NCBI RefSeq assembly: GCF_020215665.1 | Contig: NZ_CP084061.1 | Coordinates: forward strand, 4,927,001 to 4,991,000 | From: Blautia parvula | Lineage (GTDB): Bacteria > Bacillota > Clostridia > Lachnospirales > Lachnospiraceae | Reading direction: 5' to 3' | DNA: 64,000 nt | In this document: positions 1 to 8,750 of the stretch, one piece after another | Layout of the letters: every line of letters begins with the position of its first letter | Position numbering within the stretch: position 1 is the stretch's first letter | Position numbers and translations under genes: made by a program | Notes under the pieces: model-generated | What the model saw: only the letters and a program-made list of their open reading frames with translations | Databases searched by the model: none | What the model was told of the DNA's origin: nothing

Positions 1-1
1 G

Positions 2-397
2 GCCGGTGTGGAATTAAAGGTGGAACTGGTGACAAAATTTGATTGGGAATCAGGATACAACGGCTTTTTAGCAGGCTTCGCATCCCAGTTTGATCCGGAT
101 GGACTGTATAAACAATTCGTTACGGATGCCAGTGAAAACACTATGGCATATTCTAACGAGAAAGTAGATGAATTATTAAAAGCCGGACGTCACGCAAAAG
201 ATCCGGAGGAGCGTAAAAAAGCATATCAGGATTTTGAGGTTGCTTACGCGGAAAATCCCGGACAGATCCTGATCGCATATCTGGACGGTAACTATGTGGC
301 AGTAAAGGGCGTAGAAGGTCTGGACAACACAAGGATCCTCGGACACCACGCGGTCGGTGTTATGTGGAATATTGAGGAATGGACAATCAGCAGATAG
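2..397 (+). CDS. Opp/Nik-type ABC transporter substrate-binding protein, C-terminal part
   Basis: The frame is open to the left edge, so only about the last 131 residues of a family 5 extracellular solute-binding protein (SBP_bac_5) are present. The text resembles the C-terminal lobe of these lipoproteins: a segment around FDPDGLYKQF, then a helix-rich end with the pattern YSNEKVDELL and a final strand reaching the stop. It would sit outside the membrane and deliver a peptide, nickel or other small ligand to its permeases. Two matching ATPase genes follow after only 12 bases, so this is the end of an importer operon whose permeases lie upstream of the window. Substrate unknown. Confidence 0.85.
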   Translation, partial: AGVELKVELVTKFDWESGYNGFLAGFASQFDPDGLYKQFVTDASENTMAYSNEKVDELLKAGRHAKDPEERKKAYQDFEVAYAENPGQILIAYLDGNYVAVKGVEGLDNTRILGHHAVGVMWNIEEWTISR

Positions 398-409
398 GGG
401 ATATAAGTT

Positions 410-1435
410 ATGGGAGCATTGTTGGAGCTTGAACATTTGTCGGTGAGTTTTGATACACCGAAAGGAGAAGTACAGGCGGTCAGAGATGTGTCTCTTACGG
501 TTCAGGAGGGAGAAATCCTGGCCCTGGTAGGAGAATCCGGCTGCGGAAAAACGGTGATGAGCCAGTCGGTTTTAAAACTCCTTCCCGGCAATTCGAGAAT
601 TAAGAGCGGAAAGATTCTGGTAGACGGCACAGATATTACGGATTATAAAGAAAAAGATATGCGTAATCTAAGGGGAACAACACTGTCAATGGTGTTTCAG
701 GACCCTATGACTACCCTGAATCCCACAATGCCCGTAGGAAAACAGATCATGGAGGCCGTCCTGAAACATGAGCGTGTAAGCAGGGAGGAAGCTAAGAGAA
801 GAGCCGTTGAGATGCTGGATCTGGTAGGAATTGAAGATGCCGAGCACCGCTATATGCTGCAGCCCCATTATTTTTCAGGGGGAATGCGGCAGCGGTGTGT
901 GCTTGCCATTGCGCTGGCCTTAAAGCCGAGGCTTTTGTTTGCGGACGAACCAACCACAGCGCTGGATGTTACGGTACAGGCAAAGATCCTTGATCTGCTG
1001 CTTAAATTAAAAAACAAACTGGGGTTATCCATCGTGTTCATTTCCCATGATCTTGGTGTCGTGGCAAAGATCGCGGACCGTGTTGCAGTCATGTATGCCG
1101 GAAAACTGGTTGAGGTGGGCAAAGCGGAGGAGGTTTTTTATGATCCGCGGCATCCCTATACCTGGGGATTGCTGTCCGCCCTGCCGTCTCTGGCAAAAAA
1201 AGGTGAGGGCCTGAAGTGCATTCCCGGAATGCCCCCCATGCTTTTGGACCCGCCGAAAGGGGATGCGTTTGCTGTGAGAAATGAATTTGCGTTGGCTATA
1301 GACTATGAAGAGATGCCTCCTATGTTCCAGGTGTCGCCGACTCACAGTGCGGCTACATGGCTACTTGATAAAAGGGCGCCGAAGATTCAGCCCCCGCAGA
1401 TTTTCAGGGAAGAGAGAGCAGCAAATGAAAGATAA
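410..1435 (+). CDS. Opp/Dpp-family ABC transporter ATP-binding protein (DppD-like)
   Basis: A 341-residue ATPase that powers an oligopeptide/nickel-type importer at the inner membrane face. Walker A is GESGCGKT at residues 41-48, followed by the signature FSGGMRQR and Walker B LLFADEPTTALD. The oligopeptide-type C-terminal extension is present (GIPGMPPMLLDPP) but lacks the four-cysteine cluster that usually marks DppD/OppD proteins and is present in the homologue at 7779. It follows the partial binding-protein gene closely and overlaps the next ATPase gene by 11 bases, so the three are co-translated. Dpp, Opp and Nik subtypes cannot be told apart from the sequence alone. Confidence 0.9.
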   Translation: MGALLELEHLSVSFDTPKGEVQAVRDVSLTVQEGEILALVGESGCGKTVMSQSVLKLLPGNSRIKSGKILVDGTDITDYKEKDMRNLRGTTLSMVFQDPMTTLNPTMPVGKQIMEAVLKHERVSREEAKRRAVEMLDLVGIEDAEHRYMLQPHYFSGGMRQRCVLAIALALKPRLLFADEPTTALDVTVQAKILDLLLKLKNKLGLSIVFISHDLGVVAKIADRVAVMYAGKLVEVGKAEEVFYDPRHPYTWGLLSALPSLAKKGEGLKCIPGMPPMLLDPPKGDAFAVRNEFALAIDYEEMPPMFQVSPTHSAATWLLDKRAPKIQPPQIFREERAANER

Positions 1436-2312
1436 TAGAATTCTGGAAGTGAAAGACCTGAAACAGCATTTTCAGCTGAGAAAAGATTACACAGTCAAAG
1501 CAGTGGACGGAATCAGTTTTGAGATAAAAAAAGGTGAAGTGTTCGGAATTGTGGGGGAATCAGGTTCCGGTAAATCCACAATAGCCAGAACCATTATGGG
1601 GGTATATCCGCCTACGGAAGGTGAGGTATGGTTTAAAGGCCGGAAAATTTCAGACAAAAAAATATCTGCTGTTGATAAAAAAGATGTACAGAAGAATATG
1701 CAGATTATCTTCCAGGATTCTGCCGCAGCTCTAAATCCCCGTATGACAGCGGAGGAGATCATAGCAGAACCGGCAGTTGTAAACCATGTCTGGAAGACAA
1801 AAAAACAGATCCATGAGGAAGTGCAGCAGCTTCTTTCCTATGTGGGCCTAGACGCTTCATACTGCGACAAATACCCCAATGAGCTGTCAGGGGGCCAAAG
1901 ACAGAGAGTGGCAATTGCCAGAAGTATCTCAGTAAAACCGGATTTGATCTTGGCGGATGAACCCATCGCATCCCTGGATATCTCTATTCAGGCACAGATC
2001 ATTAATCTGTTTTACCATTTAAAAGAAGAGCATCGAAGCACTTTTTTATTTATCGCCCATGATCTGTCTGTGGTGAGGTATATCTCGGACCGCATTGCTG
2101 TTATGTATCAGGGGAAGATCGTGGAGATGGGCAGGACGGAAGATATTTTTCATGATCCGCTGCATGCCTATACAAAATCCTTGCTGTCCGCCATACCGGT
2201 GCCTGACCCGGTCTTTGAAAGGAATAAAAAGCTGCTGGAATACGGGGGAACGGCCAGGCATGATAATGGGGAGATGAAGGATTGGGGAAACGGGCATTTT
2301 GTTTATGTATAA
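1425..2312 (+). CDS. Opp/Dpp-family ABC transporter ATP-binding protein (DppF-like)
   Basis: Second ATPase of the first importer, 295 residues from the chosen ATG inside the end of the preceding gene. An in-frame ATG 120 bases upstream exists but would add an N-terminus unlike the family. Walker A GESGSGKS lies at residues 44-51, with the signature LSGGQRQR and Walker B LILADEPIASLD. The C-terminal tail ends in a Gly-His-Phe-Val pattern common in clostridial members. It should form a heterodimer with the DppD-like protein. The run of this operon ends here; the next gene, 33 bases on, belongs to a different importer class. Confidence 0.9.
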   Translation: MKDNRILEVKDLKQHFQLRKDYTVKAVDGISFEIKKGEVFGIVGESGSGKSTIARTIMGVYPPTEGEVWFKGRKISDKKISAVDKKDVQKNMQIIFQDSAAALNPRMTAEEIIAEPAVVNHVWKTKKQIHEEVQQLLSYVGLDASYCDKYPNELSGGQRQRVAIARSISVKPDLILADEPIASLDISIQAQIINLFYHLKEEHRSTFLFIAHDLSVVRYISDRIAVMYQGKIVEMGRTEDIFHDPLHAYTKSLLSAIPVPDPVFERNKKLLEYGGTARHDNGEMKDWGNGHFVYV

Positions 2313-2344
2313 ATTAAGAGAAAAGAAACGGGAGGGTATTACAA

Positions 2345-3514
2345 ATGAAATGGAAAAAGGTTCTGATAAGTGCGCTGATGTTATCTGTGATCATGACAGG
2401 ATGCGGCGGGGCGAAAGGGAGCCAGGAAGCGTCGAAGACAGAATCCGGTGCGGCGGCAGAAGACGAAAGCTCGACGAAGGATTCTGATACAGCAAAGCAG
2501 GAGCCAGAGGAAAAACAGACCAGGACAGTGAAAGACAGCGCAGGACGTGAGGTGGAAATACCGGCGGAGGTAGAGAGTATCGTATGCCTTAATGTGAGTA
2601 CACTTCGCTATACCTGTTATATGCAGGCACAGGACTTGGTGATAGGGGTAGAGGACTACGAACAGGAAAAATCTATTTCCCGCCCATATAATTATGTGAA
2701 TTATGATCTGTTCGCGGATATTCCGGTCATTGGAAATAATGGTGAACATTATCTGGAGTCTATTATAGAGACAGATCCTGACGTGATCATGATGTCTGCC
2801 TATGATGATGCAGATGTGGATGGGATACAGTCAAAAACAGGGATTCCTGTTGTTCTGGTTCCCGGCAGTGATGAAATGATGGATGAGGGAGCATATGAGA
2901 CTTTCCGTATTATGGGGGAAGTGTATGGAAAAGAAGAACGTGCGGAAGAGCTGACAAAGTATATGGACACTGTCAAAAAAGACCTGGAAAGCCGCACAAA
3001 GGATGTAAAGGAAGAGGATAAACCTTCCGTATACGTGGGTGGTGTAAGCTATAAGGGCGCTCATGGGTTTGAAGGTACAGAAGCAGGATATGGCCCCTTT
3101 AAAGCGATCAACGCGAAAAATATGGCAGATGAGACGGGGCAGAAGGGCCCTTTTAACGTGGATTTGGAACAGGTACTTGCCTGGAATCCAGATGTGCTTT
3201 TTGTGGATTTTAACGGTTTAGACCTGATCAAGGAACATTATTCCTCTAATCCTGAATACTACAGCCAGTTAAAAGCAGTGGAGGAAGGAAAAGTATATTC
3301 TCAGATATCCTTCCGTTCCAGCGCGTCTAATCTGGAGACAGCTTTGGCAGACACCTATTATGCAGCGAGCGTTTTATATCCGGAACAATTTTCGGATATA
3401 GATCCAGCAAAAAAAGCGGATGAAATCTTCAATACTCTGCTGGGAACAGATTTTTATGAGACCCTTAAGGAGAACGGTTATGAATTCAGGCAGATCCAGA
3501 TCGGACAGGAATAG
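2345..3514 (+). CDS. Metal-chelate/corrinoid-type ABC transporter substrate-binding lipoprotein (FecB/TroA-like)
   Basis: A 389-residue lipoprotein. A short signal with the lipobox residues VIMTGCGG near position 20 is followed by an acidic Ser/Glu/Lys-rich linker and then a periplasmic-binding-protein domain of the TroA superfamily (PF01497-like), starting near RTVKDSAGREVEIP. That class binds ferric siderophores, haem, cobalamin or other chelates. The permease gene starts inside the end of this gene (35-base overlap) and an ATPase follows, giving a full FecBCD-type importer. A methyltransferase and an FmdE protein trail the operon, which points to a metal-related role. The exact ligand cannot be read from the sequence. 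Confidence 0.85.
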   Translation: MKWKKVLISALMLSVIMTGCGGAKGSQEASKTESGAAAEDESSTKDSDTAKQEPEEKQTRTVKDSAGREVEIPAEVESIVCLNVSTLRYTCYMQAQDLVIGVEDYEQEKSISRPYNYVNYDLFADIPVIGNNGEHYLESIIETDPDVIMMSAYDDADVDGIQSKTGIPVVLVPGSDEMMDEGAYETFRIMGEVYGKEERAEELTKYMDTVKKDLESRTKDVKEEDKPSVYVGGVSYKGAHGFEGTEAGYGPFKAINAKNMADETGQKGPFNVDLEQVLAWNPDVLFVDFNGLDLIKEHYSSNPEYYSQLKAVEEGKVYSQISFRSSASNLETALADTYYAASVLYPEQFSDIDPAKKADEIFNTLLGTDFYETLKENGYEFRQIQIGQE

Positions 3515-4541
3515 CTGGGATCCTGCATACCGCAAAAAACAGATACGGAGTATTTTATTTTTAGGAATACTGTCTCTGGTGCTTGTATTGTCTGTCATAT
3601 TATCCTTGTGGGCAGGATCTTATGATACGCCTTTTGGAGATTTGATGCGGGGGATTTTTAATAAAGCTCAGGATAATAAGATAAATGTGGTGGTGAGAAA
3701 TGTTCGTCTGCCAAGAATCTGTACGGCAGTGGTTTCCGGCGCAGGCCTGGGTGTGACGGGATGCATTCTTCAGTCAATCCTTTATAATCCACTGGCGTCA
3801 GCGTCTACACTGGGCGTGTCTCAGGGAGCGGGGTTTGGTGCAGCATTTGCTATCATTGCGCTTGGAGCCGGCACCGCCGTCAGCGGTAGTGTAATGATTC
3901 CCCTGTGTGCTTTTGCGGGGAGTATGGCGGTTGCCCTTGTGATCCTGGCACTGTCAAAATTTCGTCAGGTATCATCAGAATCCATTGTACTGGCAGGCGT
4001 TGCGATCAGTGCCATGTTCACGGGTGCTACAACCCTTCTGCAGTATTTTGCCGATGAAGTGGAGCTGGCTGCTCTTGTTTTCTGGACTTTTGGCGATTTG
4101 GGGAGTGCTTCCTGGGGGCAGATCGGCTTCATGGCAGCAGTATCTCTGATCGGCTGCATTTATTTTATACTGCACAGATGGGACTTTAATGCACTTTTAA
4201 GCGGCACGGAAACAGCAGTCAGTCTGGGGATCAATGTCAAGAGAGTGACTATGATCAATATGATAGTCTGCTGCTTTATTGCTGCAGTCATCGTATCTTA
4301 TATTGGCCTGATAAATTTTATAGGGCTGGTGGCACCTCATATTGTACGCAGAGTGGTTGGGAATAATCATGTATATCTGATCCCCGGGTCTATTCTGGCC
4401 GGCAGTTCTCTTTTGCTCCTGGGAGATCTCTTTGCGAGAACGGTGATCAGCCCTGTGATTCTTCCTATAGGAGCGATCACGTCCTTTTTGGGAGCACCGC
4501 TGTTTCTGTATCTGCTGTTTAAGGGGAGAACGAGAGAATGA
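3480..4541 (+). CDS. FecCD-family ABC transporter permease
   Basis: A 353-residue polytopic membrane protein of the FecCD/BtuC type. The ATG at 3480 was chosen because AAGGAG lies 7 bases upstream and because the protein then starts with a short basic tail before the first membrane helix (ILFLGILSLVLVL). Family landmarks include the NVRLPRI stretch, the glycine-rich GATLGVSQGAGFG-like helix and the late GLVAPHIVRR motif that contacts the ATPase. It overlaps the binding-protein gene by 35 bases and the ATPase gene by 4 bases (ATGA). It forms the channel of the chelate importer. Confidence 0.9.
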   Translation: MNSGRSRSDRNSWDPAYRKKQIRSILFLGILSLVLVLSVILSLWAGSYDTPFGDLMRGIFNKAQDNKINVVVRNVRLPRICTAVVSGAGLGVTGCILQSILYNPLASASTLGVSQGAGFGAAFAIIALGAGTAVSGSVMIPLCAFAGSMAVALVILALSKFRQVSSESIVLAGVAISAMFTGATTLLQYFADEVELAALVFWTFGDLGSASWGQIGFMAAVSLIGCIYFILHRWDFNALLSGTETAVSLGINVKRVTMINMIVCCFIAAVIVSYIGLINFIGLVAPHIVRRVVGNNHVYLIPGSILAGSSLLLLGDLFARTVISPVILPIGAITSFLGAPLFLYLLFKGRTRE

Positions 4542-5290
4542 TAGAGATAAAAGATTTGAGATATCATTATCAGGGCGGTCCGGAAATATTGAAGTCCATT
4601 AGTTTCCGGCTGGAAGAAGGCCGTTTCCTCGCGATCCTGGGAAATAACGGTGCAGGAAAAAGTACAATGCTGAAATGTTTTAATAAAATCATATTTCCGG
4701 ACAGCGGAAGTGTTGTCATGGACGGTGAAGAGATCCTGAACCTTTCTGCAAAAGAAGTAGCTAAGAGAATTGCCTTTGTAGCGCAGACCGTCCCTAATAA
4801 CCAGATCACAGTGCATGATATGGTAATGCTGGGACGCAGGCCTTATATGCGGTGGGGATTTACACAGGAGGATCATAAAATTGTCCATGAGGTTATGGAG
4901 TCCCTTCATCTGCTGCACATGAGAGGCAGGTTTTTAAATGAGCTCAGCGGCGGTGAGAGACAAAAAGTAATGCTTGCCAGGGCACTGGCACAGCAGCCCA
5001 AAATACTGCTATTGGATGAACCAACCAGCAGCCTGGATTTGAAGAACCAGTATCAGGTACTCCAGGCGGTAAAGGATATCTGCGGCAACGGACAGATTAC
5101 AGCAATGGTAGTGATCCATGATCTGAATCTGGCCCTGCGGTTCTGCGATCGATTCCTGTTATTGCAAAACGGCGAAGTCTGCCGCTATGGGAAACAGGAA
5201 GTGCTTGACAGGAAAGCAATCTGGGAGGTATATGGAGTGCATGGGGAAGTTTTGGATATTCAGGGCAGAAAGATAGTGATGGTCGATTAA
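4538..5290 (+). CDS. FecE/BtuD-type ABC transporter ATP-binding protein
   Basis: A 250-residue ATPase of the iron-chelate/cobalamin importer class. Walker A GNNGAGKS lies at residues 35-42, the signature is LSGGERQK, and Walker B with switch region is LLLDEPTSSLD followed by VIHDLNLA. Its ATG overlaps the permease stop, so translation is coupled. The size and the absence of a C-terminal oligopeptide extension separate it from the neighbouring Opp-type ATPases. A methyltransferase gene begins 21 bases later and is probably in the same transcript. Confidence 0.9.
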   Translation: MIEIKDLRYHYQGGPEILKSISFRLEEGRFLAILGNNGAGKSTMLKCFNKIIFPDSGSVVMDGEEILNLSAKEVAKRIAFVAQTVPNNQITVHDMVMLGRRPYMRWGFTQEDHKIVHEVMESLHLLHMRGRFLNELSGGERQKVMLARALAQQPKILLLDEPTSSLDLKNQYQVLQAVKDICGNGQITAMVVIHDLNLALRFCDRFLLLQNGEVCRYGKQEVLDRKAIWEVYGVHGEVLDIQGRKIVMVD

Positions 5291-5311
5291 CATATATCGG
5301 GAGAATGAGAT

Positions 5312-6127
5312 ATGGATTTAGAACAGCTTAAGAGGGAGTGGAAGAATCCTTCAGCGCATAACGGAGTTTTGCAGGCAAAAATCTGGGATAACAGAGCCGG
5401 AGAGTATGAGAAAAAGGAAATTCCAAATGAAAAAGATGACCCTTTTCTGAAGTTCTTATGGAAAAAGGCAGAACCGGATGCGGATATGCAGGTCCTTGAT
5501 ATTGGATGTGGGGCGGGGCTTTATACAATTGCACTGGCCGGCCGGGTTAAAAAAGCTGTGGGTCTGGATGTATCTTCGAGAATGATTGAATCTGCAAAGC
5601 GAAGAGCGGATGATCTGGGAATCGCCAATGCGGAATTCGGGGTACAGGATTGGTCAAAAACCGATGCGCAAAGGTGTGGTTTTCAGAATGGATTTGATAT
5701 TGTTTTTGCACATATGACACCTGCAGTATGTGATTATCATACTTTTGATCAGATGAATGCATGTTCAAAAAAATATTGTTTTATGGCAAAGCCGGTAAGG
5801 CGCAGAGATGCTGTGCAGGACGGGGCTTTCGCTGCTGTAGGGATAGATACACAGGGAAAGCAGATGGATGATACCGTTCTGAATTCCTTTACCTACCTGT
5901 GGCTGAAGGGATATACTCCGGAAGTGGTGAAGATAGATGAGGTCTGGTCAGCCAAACGGTCTGTGGAAGAAATGACAGCGTGGTGTACAGACAGGGCAGG
6001 AGTCTATAAGAATCTTACGGCAGAGGAGAAAAACAGGATTCGGAATTATGTAGAAAGTGTCAGTGAAGAAGGAATGGTAAATGAAGTCGTGAGAACATCA
6101 ATCGTAACTATCTATTGGCATGTTTAA
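5312..6127 (+). CDS. Class I SAM-dependent methyltransferase linked to chelate importer
   Basis: A 271-residue protein with a Rossmann-type methyltransferase core. SAM-binding motif I is VLDIGCGAGLYT around residues 61-72, followed by an acidic loop in GLDVSS. The C-terminal half (about residues 125-271) carries a substrate-lid region that I do not recognise. It follows the FecBCD-type genes closely and is followed by an FmdE-family gene, so it is probably in their operon. It may modify a metal ligand, the imported chelate or a cofactor, but the substrate is unknown. It is not obviously close to the two methyltransferases further along the island, which share a different motif set. Confidence 0.75.
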   Translation: MDLEQLKREWKNPSAHNGVLQAKIWDNRAGEYEKKEIPNEKDDPFLKFLWKKAEPDADMQVLDIGCGAGLYTIALAGRVKKAVGLDVSSRMIESAKRRADDLGIANAEFGVQDWSKTDAQRCGFQNGFDIVFAHMTPAVCDYHTFDQMNACSKKYCFMAKPVRRRDAVQDGAFAAVGIDTQGKQMDDTVLNSFTYLWLKGYTPEVVKIDEVWSAKRSVEEMTAWCTDRAGVYKNLTAEEKNRIRNYVESVSEEGMVNEVVRTSIVTIYWHV

Positions 6128-6140
6128 GGAGAAGAAGACT

Positions 6141-6698
6141 ATGAATACAGAACTTTGGGATAAGTGTAAAGCATTTCATGGACATGAATGCGGAGGGCTC
6201 ACAATAGGTTATAAAGCGGCTCTCTATGCAATAAAACTGCTGGATTTAAAAACAGATGAGACGGCGCACAATAACAGTTGTATATCCAGTGACGAGCAGG
6301 TAGTTTGTATATCGGAAAATGATGCCTGCGGTGTGGATGCCATACAGGTAATCATGGGATGCAGTGTGGGAAAAGGAAATCTGTTGTTTCATATGAGAGG
6401 AAAGCAGGCATTTTCCTTCTACAACAGAATAAACGGAAAATCCGTCCGGTTGGTATTGAAGCCAAAACCTGAAGGAATGACACGTGGGGAATCCTTCAGC
6501 TATTATCAGAATCTGGAACCGGAAGCCATGTTTGACGTGAAGGAGACCACGATCTCTCTTCCGGAACAGGCCAGAATATTTCAGTCTGTAAAGTGCAGCT
6601 GCTGTGGAGAGACTGCTTCCGAAAATATGGTGCGGTTAAGTGAAGGAAAAATGCTGTGTCTTGATTGTTATGAAAATTATGACCGCTTTCAGGTTTGA
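6141..6698 (+). CDS. FmdE family protein with zinc-ribbon tail
   Basis: A 185-residue FmdE-type protein. The N-terminal signature FHGHECGGLTIGYKAA (residues 9-24) holds the His/Cys metal site of the family, and NDACGVDAIQ follows. The C-terminus carries two CxxC pairs (CSCC and CLDC) making a small zinc ribbon. Family members bind metal and often lie beside molybdate, tungstate or siderophore transport genes; the biochemical role is unsettled. The ATG at 6141 has AAGGAG upstream and is preferred over an in-frame ATG seven codons earlier inside the methyltransferase gene. Placement at the end of the FecBCD-type operon suggests intracellular handling of the imported metal. Confidence 0.85.
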   Translation: MNTELWDKCKAFHGHECGGLTIGYKAALYAIKLLDLKTDETAHNNSCISSDEQVVCISENDACGVDAIQVIMGCSVGKGNLLFHMRGKQAFSFYNRINGKSVRLVLKPKPEGMTRGESFSYYQNLEPEAMFDVKETTISLPEQARIFQSVKCSCCGETASENMVRLSEGKMLCLDCYENYDRFQV

Positions 6699-6715
6699 GT
6701 AAAAAATATCCCCCG

Positions 6716-6802
6716 GAGGAGCTTCCGCTGTCTAAAAATATCAGTTATAGTATAAAATAGTGATAAATCCACATAGAGCGGTACACGGTGAGAGGAGCTT
6801 CC
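6716..6802 (+). promoter_or_regulatory. Pair of 11-base direct repeats upstream of merR
   Basis: GAGGAGCTTCC occurs at 6716-6726 and again at 6792-6802, bracketing the AT-rich region that should hold the MerR promoter. The first copy is part of a C-rich/G-rich block that resembles motifs at 15253 and 24752. Two equal copies around a promoter are the usual look of an operator pair. The regulator that binds is not known. Confidence 0.4.
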
Positions 6803-6817
6803 CTAAAAGAGTGAATT

Positions 6818-7699
6818 ATGGATGATAACAAGGATAATTATTTGACAATCGGACAATTGGCAAAAATGTTTCATATCTCGAACCGTACTCTTAGATATTA
6901 TGAAGAAAAGGGAATACTCAAGCCTCACCATATAGCCCCAAATGGTTACCGGTACTATTCGGAAAACCAGATACTGGTTCTGGATATGATTCGCTGTTTT
7001 CGTAATTTAGGAATACCGATTGATAATATTATAGAGCAGTTCAGCGAGAGACAGTGGACGGGTTCAAGGGATGATATTCTTCAGATCTTGCTTCAGCAGG
7101 AACAGGAAATCAACCAGCGTATCAAAGAGGAAGAAAAAAAACGGGAATATCTGAACCGCATGGTGGAGGATATGAAGCAGAATAATATGCGTGATGGTGA
7201 GATTAAGATATTATCCATGCCGCAGCGTTCTGTTGTTGTATTTGAGATGAAGATAGATACCGAGGCTGAAAGAGAACAGTATTTCCGTAAAGTAGTATCT
7301 TATATAGCAGAACATTTTGGAGAGGATTATCCGGTATTATTTGGAATTGTTCCGGCAGAAGCTGCAAGAAGAGGAGATTTTCGGTACTCGTATGTAGAAT
7401 ACCAGCCGAGGAGAGATTGCATTATGAATTTTCAAGAAGATGAATTTTCTGTCGGACATAAAATTACACATGTATTTTTGAAGACAGAAAAAGAAAGTAC
7501 CTGTGTTTCGGTTGCCTTTGACACAAAGTGGGAGGAACTGGGGACATACTATAAAAATCTTTTTGAATATATTGACGAAAAAGAAATGGATTGCAGTACA
7601 TATCTGAGGGAGAAATGGAGTTATCCCCGATTGGTAAATGGAAATCAAATACAGATTCTGGGTAATCTTGAGATGGATATAAAAAATGTAGAAAAATAA
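6818..7699 (+). CDS. MerR-family transcriptional regulator with GyrI/BmrR-like effector domain
   Basis: A 293-residue regulator. The winged helix-turn-helix is at residues 9-55 (TIGQLAKMF, then NRTLRYYEEKGIL), a long coiled coil runs to about residue 125, and the C-terminal half looks like a GyrI-like small-molecule sensor as in BmrR. MerR proteins dimerise and untwist promoters whose -10 and -35 boxes are 19-20 bases apart. Exactly such a promoter with a perfect dyad lies just downstream at 7711-7741, before the importer operon starting at 7779, so that operon is the likely target. The ribosome site is weak. The metal-binding cysteines of classical MerR are absent, so an organic ligand is more likely. 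Confidence 0.85.
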   Translation: MDDNKDNYLTIGQLAKMFHISNRTLRYYEEKGILKPHHIAPNGYRYYSENQILVLDMIRCFRNLGIPIDNIIEQFSERQWTGSRDDILQILLQQEQEINQRIKEEEKKREYLNRMVEDMKQNNMRDGEIKILSMPQRSVVVFEMKIDTEAEREQYFRKVVSYIAEHFGEDYPVLFGIVPAEAARRGDFRYSYVEYQPRRDCIMNFQEDEFSVGHKITHVFLKTEKESTCVSVAFDTKWEELGTYYKNLFEYIDEKEMDCSTYLREKWSYPRLVNGNQIQILGNLEMDIKNVEK

Positions 7700-7710
7700 A
7701 GAATAAACGA

Positions 7711-7741
7711 TTGACCCTGCCATAATGGCAGGGTTTATGTT
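7711..7741 (+). promoter_or_regulatory. MerR-type promoter/operator for the 7779 importer operon
   Basis: A -35 box TTGACC (7711-7716) and a -10 box TATGTT (7736-7741) are separated by 19 bases. A perfect 10-base dyad (arm ACCCTGCCAT at 7714-7723, partner at 7725-7734, centre at 7724) fills the spacer. This is the standard arrangement for MerR-family activators such as BmrR. The dyad is not followed directly by a T run, so a terminator is the weaker reading. Confidence 0.75.
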
Positions 7742-7778
7742 ATAATTGGGTATTTTTTGACAGATAGGAGGTGTAAAC

Positions 7779-8723
7779 ATGAATATAATGGAAATAACCG
7801 ATTTGTATGTAGGGTTTCCAACAAAGGATGGGTTAGTTAAGGCAGTGAATACCATCGACTTAATCATTGAGGAAGGGGAAAATATAGGTATTTTAGGAGA
7901 ATCCGGTTCCGGTAAATCCGTATTTGCAGACAGTATCCTTAGACTCATCAAGGATCAGACGGTCACCAAAGGAACCGTGGTATATCGTGGTCAAAATTTA
8001 ATGGAAATGGATAAAAAAGAATTAAGGGGCCTGAGAGGAAAGGAACTTGGCATGATCATGCAGAATCCTTCTAGTTCCCTGAATCCATCCCTTACGATTG
8101 GTAATCAGATTGGCGAAGCGGCAGCAGTCCATGAGAGAATCAATAAGAAAGAACGGAACAAAAAAACCCTGGAAATCTTGGAGAAAGTGAGGATCAAGAA
8201 CGCAAAACAGCGAATGAAGGAATATGCACATCAGTTTAGCGGCGGCATGAAGGAACGCGCTGTTATAGCTATGGGGATAGCACAGAGTCCTCGATTTCTA
8301 ATTGCTGACGAGCCTACAAAAGGGCTGGATACCCTGGTAAAATATAAAGTTGTTCAGCTGCTGAAAGAGGTGTCGGAGAATAAAACGATGCTCCTGATCA
8401 CACATGATCTGGATGTGGCAGAGCAGATTTGTGATCGAATAGGAATTTTGTATCTGGGTGAATTTGTGGAAATAAGTGCAGTGGATGCTTTATATAGAAC
8501 ACAGCTTCACCCCTATACCGAGGGCTTTTTCAAAGCCATGCCGAAAAATGGTATGCTGCCCATAGAGGGACTCCCCGGTTCATTGATTGATCTGCCGGAA
8601 GGGTGCCGGTTCCATCCAAGATGTCCAAAATGTATGGAACGATGTAAGAAAGAACATCCCCCGTTATACACGAAACAAGATGGAAGGAAGGTAAGGTGTT
8701 TTTTGTATGCTGACAGTGAATGA
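7779..8723 (+). CDS. Opp/Nik-family ABC transporter ATP-binding protein (DppD-like)
   Basis: A 314-residue ATPase, first gene of the MerR-controlled operon, with AGGAGGTG before its ATG. Walker A GESGSGKS is at residues 40-47, the signature is FSGGMKER, and Walker B is LIADEPTKGLD. The C-terminal extension carries the cysteine cluster CRFHPRCPKCMERC typical of DppD/OppD, in contrast to the first-island homologue at 410. The next ATPase reading frame begins inside its last codons. The operon order (two ATPases, binding protein, two permeases) differs from the third importer, so the systems are not simple tandem copies. Confidence 0.9.
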   Translation: MNIMEITDLYVGFPTKDGLVKAVNTIDLIIEEGENIGILGESGSGKSVFADSILRLIKDQTVTKGTVVYRGQNLMEMDKKELRGLRGKELGMIMQNPSSSLNPSLTIGNQIGEAAAVHERINKKERNKKTLEILEKVRIKNAKQRMKEYAHQFSGGMKERAVIAMGIAQSPRFLIADEPTKGLDTLVKYKVVQLLKEVSENKTMLLITHDLDVAEQICDRIGILYLGEFVEISAVDALYRTQLHPYTEGFFKAMPKNGMLPIEGLPGSLIDLPEGCRFHPRCPKCMERCKKEHPPLYTKQDGRKVRCFLYADSE

Positions 8724-8750
8724 CTTGTGTAAAAGGTACTCTTCGGGAGT

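Noticed and set aside
7711-7741. Terminator of the merR gene
   Set aside because: The dyad is followed by TTTATGTTATAAT rather than a T run, and its position between -35 and -10 with 19-base spacing fits an operator better.
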